A stretch of 9,778 nt of DNA from Oscillospiraceae bacterium (lineage in GTDB: Bacteria > Bacillota > Clostridia > Oscillospirales > Acutalibacteraceae), in the NCBI GenBank assembly GCA_902766855.1, contig CACXFE010000182.1:1-9778 (forward strand), in the 5' to 3' direction. How positions within the stretch are numbered: position 1 is the first letter of the stretch; each line of letters opens with the position of its first letter. Position numbers and translations under genes: made by a program. Shown piece by piece: positions 1 through 6,099 of the stretch. Under the pieces are notes generated by a model that was not told the origin of the DNA, did not search any database, and saw only the letters and a program-made list of their open reading frames with translations.

Positions 1-528
1 CTTGCTGTTTTGGATATTATGATGCCGGAAATTGACGGATGGGCTTTGACCAAAGAAATTCGCAAAACCAGCCCGCTTCCGATCATTATGCTTTCGGCAC
101 GGGCGGAAGAATTCGATCTGCTGACCGGCTTTGAGGCAGGCATTGATGAATATGTTACCAAACCGTTTTCTCCGGCGGTTTTGGTGAAACGGGTGAATGC
201 TCTTGTGCGCCGCTCGACCGATGGCGTTTTGCAAAAGCCGGAACCGGTCAAGGGGCTTGCCGTGGATCATGACGCCTTTTTGGCGTATATCGACGGGGAA
301 CCTTTGGAACTGACCTTGAAAGAGTTTGAATTGCTGTGTTATCTTTATGAGAACGCCGGCAGGGTGTTGACCCGCGATCAACTGTTGAATGCCATTTGGG
401 GCTATGATTATGAGGGAGATGCCCGCACGGTGGATTCCCATATGGCGCGATTGCGCGCAAAATGCGGGAAATACGGCGCGGCGCATCTGAAAACCATATA
501 CGGAATGGGGTATAAACTTGAAGTTTAA
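1..528 (+). CDS. OmpR-family response regulator (5' end cut by window)
   Basis: DNA-binding response regulator of a two-component system, expected to be phosphorylated by the kinase encoded next to it and then to bind promoters. The frame is open from base 1 (visible start LAVLDIMMPEIDGW), so the true start and roughly 50 residues lie upstream. Visible landmarks are the phospho-acceptor Asp (visible residue 5, in LDIMMP), the switch Ser (residue 32, in MLSAR) and the conserved Lys (residue 54, in TKPFSP), which complete a receiver domain. From about residue 95 to the end is a winged-helix Trans_reg_C domain, with LTLKEFELL, the recognition-helix region around RTVDSHMARLRAK, and the closing IYGMGYKLEV. 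The gene overlaps the kinase start by 11 nt if the TTG at 518 is used. The family assignment is secure. The regulon cannot be read from the sequence. Confidence 0.95.
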   Translation, partial: LAVLDIMMPEIDGWALTKEIRKTSPLPIIMLSARAEEFDLLTGFEAGIDEYVTKPFSPAVLVKRVNALVRRSTDGVLQKPEPVKGLAVDHDAFLAYIDGEPLELTLKEFELLCYLYENAGRVLTRDQLLNAIWGYDYEGDARTVDSHMARLRAKCGKYGAAHLKTIYGMGYKLEV

Positions 529-1999
529 AGGGATGCACAATAAACTCTGGTTTCACCTGTTTTGCAAAATCGCGGTCATTTTTGCGGTTTTTGTGCTGGT
601 GCTTTCGCTTTCCGATGTGTTGTTGTTAGTGCGCTTTTTTACTTTTAAAGAGAAGAAAGCGTTGGGAGAACAACTCGCGGTGGTGGAAACGCTGGATATG
701 GAAGACGCCACAGCGGTATCGGGGGCACTGTCAAAAATCAATGATCAATATCATTTCGATGTGGAAATTTACACGCCTTCCGGCAGGATCGTTTATACAA
801 CTCACGGCGGCCAGATGATGGACTATTTTGCTTTGGGCGGCATCGCCGGATTTATGATGACGCATGAAGAAATGGTCCCCGTACAATCCGAAACGCGTGG
901 GGACGGGGCGGTTTTTGAAAAAGCGGTGCGGCAATTTGATCAAAGCGAGTTTTTGCTTTGCCGCAAACAGTTGAGCAACGGAAACTATGCGGAATTGCGG
1001 ATCCAAATGCAGTTGATCGCCAATTCCGCCGCCATGGCGAATGAGTTTATTGTGATCGTTTCGGTCATCTGCTTTTTGTTCTCCATTCTGTGGGTGTTCC
1101 TGTTAGCCCGTAAGGTATCCGCCCCCATTGCGGAAATGAACGAAATTACCCGCGATATGGCGGATTTGCGCTTTGATCGTACCTTGCGGATAGAGCGGAA
1201 AGACGAAATCGGGGAATTGGCAACTTCGGTCAATGAACTGTCCGCCTCGCTTTCAAGCGCCTTGCAGGATTTGAACGAGAAAAACCGCCAACTCATCAGC
1301 GATATTGAAGCCCAGCGAAAATTGGATGAAATGCGGCGCGGCTTTGTGGCCAATGTTTCTCATGAATTGAAAACGCCGATCGCCATTATCAGCGGATACG
1401 CGGAAGGGCTGAAACTGAATGTCAGCCCTGCTTCGCGCGAGGAATACTGCAATACCATTATTGATGAAAGCCGGCGGATGAATGAGTTGGTCGTCAGTAT
1501 TTTGGAACTTTCCCGGTATGAGGCGGGGCAGATCCCGCTGAACCGGCAGAATTTTCCTTTGCGGGAAATGTGCGGCGAGATGCTGGCGCGCATGGTGCCT
1601 GACCGCACGGTTACAACCGAGAACCTGATCCCGCCGCAAACGATTCTGTTCGCGGATCAAACGCAGATCGAACAGGTTTTAAAAGCCTACCTTGAAAATG
1701 CGGCGGCGCACACACCGTCAGGCGGCAAGATTACCGTTACCGCGGAGGAAACAGGCGATCTTGTGAAAGTTTCGGTACAGAACACCGGCAGCAGGATCGA
1801 CGAAGCGATCATGCCCCAAATCTGGCAAAGTTTTTACCGGGGTGAAACTTCGCATAAGCGGGAAAGCAGTCGTTTCGGGTTAGGGCTTTCCATTGTTTCG
1901 GCTATTGTCAAAATGCACGGCAGGCAATGCGGCGTTTATAATACGGAGGAAGGCGTTTGCTTCTGGTTTGAGGCGGACAAAGGCAAAAAAGAAGAATAA
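518..1999 (+). CDS. Membrane sensor histidine kinase (HAMP, HisKA, HATPase_c)
   Basis: Sensor kinase that should autophosphorylate and pass phosphate to the adjacent regulator. From the N terminus: TM1 about residues 15-40, an extracytoplasmic sensor region of about 130 residues with no recognised ligand domain, TM2 about 177-197, HAMP about 198-250, then the HisKA H box FVANVSHELKTP with phospho-acceptor His282. The ATPase domain has an N box (LENAAAHT, Asn394), an NTG motif at Asn422 where many kinases have DxG, and the lid and G2 box FGLGLS (453-458). Asn in place of that Asp occurs in VanS-like Firmicute kinases, so I do not read it as inactivation. The start is uncertain. TTG 518 overlaps the regulator and has a G-rich stretch (507-510) 7 nt upstream. 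ATG 533 has AAAGGG directly abutting it, with no spacer. A strong terminator follows about 105 nt after the stop. Confidence 0.93.
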   Translation: MKFKGMHNKLWFHLFCKIAVIFAVFVLVLSLSDVLLLVRFFTFKEKKALGEQLAVVETLDMEDATAVSGALSKINDQYHFDVEIYTPSGRIVYTTHGGQMMDYFALGGIAGFMMTHEEMVPVQSETRGDGAVFEKAVRQFDQSEFLLCRKQLSNGNYAELRIQMQLIANSAAMANEFIVIVSVICFLFSILWVFLLARKVSAPIAEMNEITRDMADLRFDRTLRIERKDEIGELATSVNELSASLSSALQDLNEKNRQLISDIEAQRKLDEMRRGFVANVSHELKTPIAIISGYAEGLKLNVSPASREEYCNTIIDESRRMNELVVSILELSRYEAGQIPLNRQNFPLREMCGEMLARMVPDRTVTTENLIPPQTILFADQTQIEQVLKAYLENAAAHTPSGGKITVTAEETGDLVKVSVQNTGSRIDEAIMPQIWQSFYRGETSHKRESSRFGLGLSIVSAIVKMHGRQCGVYNTEEGVCFWFEADKGKKEE

Positions 2000-2044
2000 T
2001 AAACGGAAAAAGATGCGCGGCAACCACAGTGGTGGATCGCCGGA

Positions 2045-2074
2045 AAAACAAAAATGGCGCCGAAATCGGCGCCA
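2045..2074 (-). terminator. Intrinsic terminator of the polysaccharide operon (minus strand)
   Basis: TGGCGCCG (2055-2062) pairs with CGGCGCCA (2067-2074) around an AAAT loop. Read on the minus strand, the stem is followed at once by TTTTTGTTTTT, the classic Rho-independent layout. It lies about 85 nt past the stop of the acetyltransferase gene at 2160. On the plus strand the same hairpin is not followed by a clean T run, so it is directional. Confidence 0.85.
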
Positions 2075-2157
2075 AGTGGTTGATTTTGGTTTTTCGACAG
2101 ACTGAATTGCGCCGTTTTCGGCGCAATTTTTTGTTGATTCCGGTTTTTCGGCATACT
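2057..2157. repeat. Tandem imperfect duplication of a hairpin-containing unit
   Basis: Unit A (2057-2103) and unit B (2109-2157) share the same order: a GCGCCG-N4-CGGCGC hairpin, a spacer of 7 or 9 nt, then a 24-nt segment beginning TTGATT and containing GGTTTTTCG (20 of 24 positions identical). The hairpin loops differ (AAAT versus TTTT). The copies have diverged so that A terminates minus-strand and B plus-strand transcription. This was seen by direct alignment of the two stretches. Its origin is unknown. Confidence 0.7.
2105..2132 (+). terminator. Intrinsic terminator of the two-component operon (plus strand)
   Basis: AATTGCGCCG (2105-2114), a TTTT loop and CGGCGCAATT (2119-2128) form a perfect 10-bp stem that runs into six T residues (2127-2132). 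It sits about 105 nt after the histidine-kinase stop. On the minus strand the stem is followed by non-T sequence, so it should act on plus-strand transcripts only. Confidence 0.88.
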
Positions 2158-2159
2158 TC

Positions 2160-2801
2160 TTATTTGCCGGGATAGTGTTTCCGTTCCACGGGGAAGCCGA
2201 TCGGTCTTCCCTTGGCATAAAATTGATAATCGCGGTCATCAATTTCCCGCATGACACGGCAGGGGTTTCCAACCGCTACAACGCCGGCCGGAATATCTTT
2301 GGTCACTACACTGCCCGCCCCAATCACCGAATGATCCCCGATCGTAACACCGGGAAGGATCACCGCGCCGGCGCCGATCCACACGCCGTTTCCGATATGG
2401 ATAGGCAGATTGTACTGAAAGACTTGTTCACGCAATTCCGGGCATATCGGATGTGTTCCGGTGGCAAGGGTGACATGCGGCGCAATCATGACATTGTCCC
2501 CAATGTAAATATCGGTATCATCCACAATCGTGAAACCGAAATTGGCGTAAAAATGGTCTCCCACATGGAGATGACAACCCCAATTTGCGTAAAACGGCGG
2601 CTCGATATAACAGTTTTCCCCCATTTCCGCCAATACTTTTTGAAGGATTTCCGTGCGCTTTTCCGTTTCGCCGGGGCGGCTGTGATTGAAATTGTATAGT
2701 AACTCTTTGCAGGCGTCTGCTTTTTCTTGCAGTTCATGCGGCACGCTCTCCATCGAGCAATCGTATAAAGCGCCGCTTTTCATTTTTTCAAGATAAGTCA
2801 T
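2160..2801 (-). CDS. maa: Maltose/galactoside-type O-acetyltransferase (LacA/Maa family)
   Basis: Acetyl-CoA-dependent sugar O-acetyltransferase of the left-handed beta-helix (hexapeptide repeat) superfamily, cytoplasmic and trimeric in known relatives. The 213-residue length matches LacA/Maa. An N-terminal Mac domain (LEKMKSGALYDC, LLYNFNHSRPGETEKR) precedes hexapeptide turns such as IGDNVMIAPHVTL, IGNGVWIGAGAVILPGVTIGDHSVIGAGSVV, and the family ending VVAVGNPCRVMREID. The catalytic His is in TGTHP (His117). The ATG at 2799-2801 is chosen because AAGGA lies 7 nt upstream; a TTG 18 nt further upstream has no such support. It is last in the operon, 32 nt after the isomerase stop. The family is certain. 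The acceptor is not: members acetylate maltose, glucose, galactosides or cell-surface glycan precursors, and the neighbours favour a glycan role (inference). Confidence 0.92.
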   Translation of the reverse strand: MTYLEKMKSGALYDCSMESVPHELQEKADACKELLYNFNHSRPGETEKRTEILQKVLAEMGENCYIEPPFYANWGCHLHVGDHFYANFGFTIVDDTDIYIGDNVMIAPHVTLATGTHPICPELREQVFQYNLPIHIGNGVWIGAGAVILPGVTIGDHSVIGAGSVVTKDIPAGVVAVGNPCRVMREIDDRDYQFYAKGRPIGFPVERKHYPGK

Positions 2802-2808
2802 GGCTTTA

Positions 2809-2813
2809 TCCTT
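2809..2813 (-). promoter_or_regulatory. Ribosome binding site that fixes the acetyltransferase start
   Basis: AAGGA on the minus strand, 7 nt before the ATG at 2801. It selects this ATG over the upstream in-frame TTG at 2819. Confidence 0.75.
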
Positions 2814-2833
2814 TTTCAAAAATGATTGAAGGG

Positions 2834-3460
2834 TTATTCCGGGAAGAAGTGTTCTTCCACAGCGGCACAGAGATAATGATAAATCGGCAAATGCAGTTCT
2901 TGAATTTTAAAGGTTTCCTGTTCCGGTGCGATGATGGCAATATCGGCGATCTCCCGCAGTTTTCCGCCGGATGCCCCGGTCAATCCGATCACCGTCATGC
3001 CAAGGGCTTTGGCAACTTTGGCTGCGCCCATCACATTTTTGGAGTTGCCCGAAGTGCTGATGGCCAGCAAAACATCCCGGCTGTCTGCCAAAGACATCAA
3101 GGGTTGTGCATACAGCAGTTCCGGGTCAACATCGTTGCAAAAAGCGGAATTTAAAGCGGTAAAAGCAGGCAGAGGAATGGCAGGGAGCGCCCCTTGCAAT
3201 TTACTGAGCAGAGTTTCATCCGCCAAAGGGCAGTTCTGCCGCATGGCGGTCTTCAATTCATCGGAGAGCGGGCGCTTTTTTAAAAAGCCTTTCATCAATT
3301 CTCCCGCGATATGGTCGCAATCCGCACAGCTGCCGCCGTTGCCGCACAATAAGAGGTTTCCACCCGCTTCGTAACAGGCGATCAGGCAATCTCGCGCTTG
3401 CTCAATTTCAGTTTGGCAGCAAGACAAAGCAGGGTAGCGTTCTAATAATTCCTTTAACAA
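2834..3460 (-). CDS. gmhA: SIS-domain sugar-phosphate isomerase, GmhA type
   Basis: Probable sedoheptulose-7-phosphate isomerase (phosphoheptose isomerase) or a close relative using another ketose phosphate. The phosphate-binding loop and first metal site are in LCGNGGSCADCDHIAGEL (His50, Glu54). The second SIS loop is ISTSGNS (134-140). The C-terminal IQELHLPIYHYL supplies Gln187 and His195. His/Glu/Gln/His is the zinc and catalytic set of E. coli GmhA, and the related DnaA-binding protein DiaA lacks the last His. The protein is 208 aa against about 192 for E. coli GmhA; the extra residues lie in the segment after KKRPLS (about 66-95). The only usable start is a TTG at 3458-3460, with a stop two codons further upstream and a weak GGAG about 11 nt before it. 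It lies 47 nt after the ROK kinase stop. The substrate is inferred by family only, because no GmhB or heptose nucleotidyltransferase is in view. Confidence 0.82.
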   Translation of the reverse strand: MLKELLERYPALSCCQTEIEQARDCLIACYEAGGNLLLCGNGGSCADCDHIAGELMKGFLKKRPLSDELKTAMRQNCPLADETLLSKLQGALPAIPLPAFTALNSAFCNDVDPELLYAQPLMSLADSRDVLLAISTSGNSKNVMGAAKVAKALGMTVIGLTGASGGKLREIADIAIIAPEQETFKIQELHLPIYHYLCAAVEEHFFPE

Positions 3461-3507
3461 TTTTCTTCACACTCCAACCGATTTCAAAATGCAAGGAAGA
3501 TAAAAGT

Positions 3508-4461
3508 TTATGGCAAAAGCGCGGTGGCGACCGCGGCATAATCCCCGATCTGTTCGCCCAATGCCGCCGGGACCACCTCACAGCAAGCGACGGAAAGAGG
3601 GAGGGCTTCCCGCTCGATTTCCGCTTTTGCGGTTTCCCATAACAGATCGCGCGAGCGCGCAAAAACACTGCCGATCACAATACGCTGCGGGTTTAACAGA
3701 TCGATCAATACCGAAAGACCTTTGCCTAAGTGTTCCCCGCAGATCCGGTAAACCGAGAGGGCGGTGGGATCCCCTGCGCGCGCCGCCTCCGCCACGGATT
3801 TTGCCGTGATTTCCGAAGGAAGCATCCCGCGTTTGTAATAGGAGGGCTCTTTTCCCACCTGTATTTGCTCTAATGCTTTCATATAGCCTAACTGCGCAAT
3901 GCCGGCGCCGCTGCAAAAGCCTTCAAAGGAGCCGGCTTTGCCGTAACCGACCGGGCCGAACGACTCTAAACGAATGTGGCCTGCTTCGCCGGCGTTATCA
4001 TTGGTGCCGCTGTAAAGTTGGCCGTTTAAAATCAAGCCGGCACCCAGCCCGGTTCCAAAAGTCATAAAAATCATGTTTTCGCAGCCTTTTCCCGCGCCGA
4101 ACTTCCATTCCGCTACCGCGCAGGCATTGGCGTCATTCTGTAAATGCACCGGCACATGGTAGTGGTTTTCGATTTGAGAAACAATCTGCACATGATTCCA
4201 ACCCGGCAAATTGGGCGGCCCCATGATCACGCCGGTTTTGGAATTGAGCGGCCCTCCACAGGAAATTCCCACAGCGTCCGGCCGCACTCCGGGGCAAAGC
4301 CCGTCTGTCAAAGCCATCAACCGATCGATCATGCTTTCCGGGGAAATAGAAAGATCGGTAGGGCAAACCTGCTTTTTGTTAAAAAGAATATTGCCGCCGT
4401 TAAAAACGGCGGACAATACGGCGCATTTTGTGCCGCCGATATCAAACCCAATAATATTCAT
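3508..4461 (-). CDS. ROK-family sugar kinase lacking the zinc-binding cysteines
   Basis: ATP-dependent sugar kinase of the ROK (repressor, ORF, kinase) family, 317 aa, with no N-terminal helix-turn-helix, so an enzyme rather than a repressor. Seen: the first phosphate loop FDIGGTK (6-12), GISCGGPLN (65-73), the catalytic Asp110 in QNDANA, the second phosphate loop TFGTGLGAG (134-142) and the sugar-contacting GHIRLE (161-166). The usual ROK zinc motif CxCGxxGCxE is VGYGKAGSFE here: Val171, Tyr173 and Ser178 replace the three cysteines, while His162 and Glu180 remain. This variant seems to recur in a Firmicute ROK subgroup (recalled, not searched). The ATG at 4459-4461 begins the canonical MxxxGFDIGGTK; only a weak AGG precedes it. 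It starts 9 nt after the tyrosine-kinase stop, so co-transcription is very likely. Candidate substrates are glucose, fructose, N-acetylmannosamine or another hexose; the sequence does not decide. Confidence 0.9.
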   Translation of the reverse strand: MNIIGFDIGGTKCAVLSAVFNGGNILFNKKQVCPTDLSISPESMIDRLMALTDGLCPGVRPDAVGISCGGPLNSKTGVIMGPPNLPGWNHVQIVSQIENHYHVPVHLQNDANACAVAEWKFGAGKGCENMIFMTFGTGLGAGLILNGQLYSGTNDNAGEAGHIRLESFGPVGYGKAGSFEGFCSGAGIAQLGYMKALEQIQVGKEPSYYKRGMLPSEITAKSVAEAARAGDPTALSVYRICGEHLGKGLSVLIDLLNPQRIVIGSVFARSRDLLWETAKAEIEREALPLSVACCEVVPAALGEQIGDYAAVATALLP

Positions 4462-4470
4462 GGATATAAC

Positions 4471-5223
4471 CTACTTTTTCTCTTTGACACCGTAACCGTA
4501 ACTGCGGCAATACTTTTTATAGTATTTTCCGTTTTTCGGATCGGTATTGTTCAAAACCACGCCTAAAATCCGGCAACCGCTTTTGGTCAGTTGGGTTTTC
4601 ACATCCAATGCGTCGCTTGCGTGAATCTTGCCTGCCGAAAGAACCATGATGGCGCCGTCCGCCACAGAGGCGATCACGGCTGAATCAATCACAGAGCCGA
4701 GCGGCGGGGAATCGATGATGATATAGTCATAATTGCCGCGTGTTTTGGCAAGCAAATCTTTAAAGCGATCCGACCCCAGCAATTCTACCGGGTTCGGGGG
4801 AAAATGCCCGCTGAAAATAATATCAAAATTGGGGATTTGAGTGTTATAAAGAATCTGAGAAAATTCCGCTTGCCCGGTGAGATACTCTGAAAGACCGAAC
4901 ATTTTGTTATTCCGGATCGCGCCGCGCAAAAGCATGGATTTTCGCATATCCGCGTCGATCATCAGGGTGCGTTTGCCGGCATCGGCAAGGCTTTTGGACA
5001 GTTCGGAAGAAACGGTGCTTTTGCCTTCGTTTTCATTGCAGCTTGTAATGACGACCGTTTTCACATCCGCTCCGCAAAAGAAAAGGTTGGTGCGGAGAGT
5101 TTTATAGGTTTCGTTGCTTAAATAATCGCCGCTGGAGCCGGTGAGGAAATTCACCTTGCCGGCGCTTTGATAATCATTCAGTATGGAATATTCGGGTGAA
5201 GATTCAGGTTTCAAATGTATCAT
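4471..5223 (-). CDS. cpsD: CpsD/CapB-type bacterial tyrosine kinase (capsular/exopolysaccharide family)
   Basis: Cytoplasmic BY-kinase that, with its membrane activator CpsC/Wzz, autophosphorylates and controls the length or export of capsular or exopolysaccharide chains. Seen: the family N-terminal NETYKTLRTNLFF (37-49), Walker A with EGKST (66-70, Lys68), Walker A' LMIDADMRKS (87-96), Walker B YIIIDSPP (167-174, Asp171) and a C-terminal cluster of five tyrosines (234, 235, 238, 242, 244), the autophosphorylation tail. At 250 aa it is the normal length of the split Gram-positive form; proteobacterial Wzc fuses both parts. The ATG at 5221-5223 has AAAGG only about 3 nt upstream, a tight spacing. 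It lies 86 nt downstream of cpsC and 9 nt upstream of the ROK kinase. The partner phosphatase CpsB is not in the window. Confidence 0.93.
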   Translation of the reverse strand: MIHLKPESSPEYSILNDYQSAGKVNFLTGSSGDYLSNETYKTLRTNLFFCGADVKTVVITSCNENEGKSTVSSELSKSLADAGKRTLMIDADMRKSMLLRGAIRNNKMFGLSEYLTGQAEFSQILYNTQIPNFDIIFSGHFPPNPVELLGSDRFKDLLAKTRGNYDYIIIDSPPLGSVIDSAVIASVADGAIMVLSAGKIHASDALDVKTQLTKSGCRILGVVLNNTDPKNGKYYKKYCRSYGYGVKEKK

Positions 5224-5309
5224 TCGCCTTTCTGAAAGAAGGTAGCAGAACGCGGCAATTTTGAAGATAGCTTTAACGGGCAGGCGCTGCGTTTTGCTTC
5301 ATCGCTTGA

Positions 5310-6023
5310 TTATGATTTGCCGGATCGTGCGTTTTTATTTTGATTATAAGGAATATTCGCCAAAACCGAAAGTTGCAGATATTTCTGCACATCGTTCGAA
5401 TCTTTGATTTTATCATCAAAAAACGCGATGGCCAGCACAAAAAGCCCGTAAATGACCAAGCCGAGTATGATACTGTAAAGCAGATTTCGTGACACATTGG
5501 GCACCGAGGGGGCTTTGGGCAGGTCGCCGTTGCGGATGATGGTGATCCGATCGATCCCGAGCATTTCCACGATTTTTTCCTGCGAGATTTCCAGCAGATA
5601 ATTGACGATTTTTTGGGAATCTGCGGCACTGGGCGTGCGAACCATGATTTCAATAAACCGCGTATTGTCCGGGGTGTTTACCGTGATGCAACTGACCAGT
5701 TGAGAAGGGGAATACTTATTTTGCATTGCCACCGCCACATCGTCTAAAATGGCACGGTCATGAATCAGGTTTGAATAGTCTTTGGCTAAATAAGTGGAAA
5801 TGGCGATTTCACCGCTGGTGATATTTTGCTCATTCTCTTTGTTTTGAATGTAAATTTTCCCATAAGAGTCAAAAAGCGGCGTAACAATAAAATAGGAGTA
5901 AATCAGCGAAAGAATGCCGCAAAGAAAAACAATCGCAACGCCGAGAAACCATTTTTGCAGGGCGATGAGGATAATGTCTTTTGCATTGAGTGCATTTTTC
6001 GGGGCTGAATTGTTCAAAGCCAT
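5310..6023 (-). CDS. cpsC: Wzz/CpsC polysaccharide chain-length determinant and tyrosine-kinase activator
   Basis: Membrane protein of the Wzz (PCP) family that sets polysaccharide chain length and, in Gram-positives, activates CpsD through its cytoplasmic tail. From the chosen ATG (237 aa): a short cytoplasmic N terminus, TM1 about 25-46 (FLGVAIVFLCGILSLIYSYF), an extracytoplasmic domain of about 130 residues, the proline motif LPKAPSVPN just before TM2 (Pro169, 172, 175), TM2 about 180-202, and the characteristic cytoplasmic end DDKIKDSNDVQKYLQLSVLANIP. The ATG at 6021-6023 has GGAG 7 nt upstream and is preferred over a TTG two codons earlier. It is first in the operon, with a good promoter immediately upstream. 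The repeat unit of the polysaccharide cannot be deduced. Confidence 0.92.
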   Translation of the reverse strand: MALNNSAPKNALNAKDIILIALQKWFLGVAIVFLCGILSLIYSYFIVTPLFDSYGKIYIQNKENEQNITSGEIAISTYLAKDYSNLIHDRAILDDVAVAMQNKYSPSQLVSCITVNTPDNTRFIEIMVRTPSAADSQKIVNYLLEISQEKIVEMLGIDRITIIRNGDLPKAPSVPNVSRNLLYSIILGLVIYGLFVLAIAFFDDKIKDSNDVQKYLQLSVLANIPYNQNKNARSGKS

Positions 6024-6030
6024 AACCAAT

Positions 6031-6034
6031 CTCC
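6031..6034 (-). promoter_or_regulatory. Ribosome binding site of the Wzz/CpsC gene
   Basis: GGAG on the minus strand, 7 nt before the ATG at 6023. It decides this start over the TTG at 6029. Confidence 0.75.
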
Positions 6035-6058
6035 GTTCGTTTCAACAATTACTTACTT

Positions 6059-6087
6059 ATTGTAACATAAAACAACAAAATATGCAA
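6059..6087 (-). promoter_or_regulatory. Sigma-70-type extended -10 promoter for the polysaccharide operon
   Basis: On the minus strand, -35 TTGCAT (6082-6087), a 17-nt spacer and -10 TACAAT (6059-6064) preceded by TGT, which makes an extended -10. The -10 matches consensus at 5 of 6 positions and the -35 at 3 of 6. The start of transcription would be near 6052, leaving a leader of about 30 nt before the Wzz/CpsC ATG. It begins only about 12 nt after the SufB stop, and no terminator hairpin is visible in between, so readthrough from sufCB is also possible. Confidence 0.65.
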
Positions 6088-6099
6088 GAAAAGGAAGCG

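Noticed and set aside
2175..2699. Plus-strand open frame of 174 codons opposite the acetyltransferase
   Set aside because: It lies wholly antisense to a well-conserved gene, has no family resemblance and no ribosome site; a codon-bias shadow.
2841..2857. Inverted repeat GGAAGAA-GTG-TTCTTCC near the isomerase stop
   Set aside because: It lies within coding sequence for EEHFF, has no T tract in either direction, and is explained by codon choice.
2834..3460. DiaA (DnaA-initiator-associating protein) identity for the SIS protein
   Set aside because: The protein keeps the C-terminal His of the GmhA metal site (His195), which DiaA lacks, and sits among sugar genes.
5273..5653. Alternate-frame minus-strand open frame over the end of the Wzz/CpsC gene and the following gap
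   Set aside because: It overlaps the conserved proline motif and TM2 of the real gene in another frame. The product looks random.
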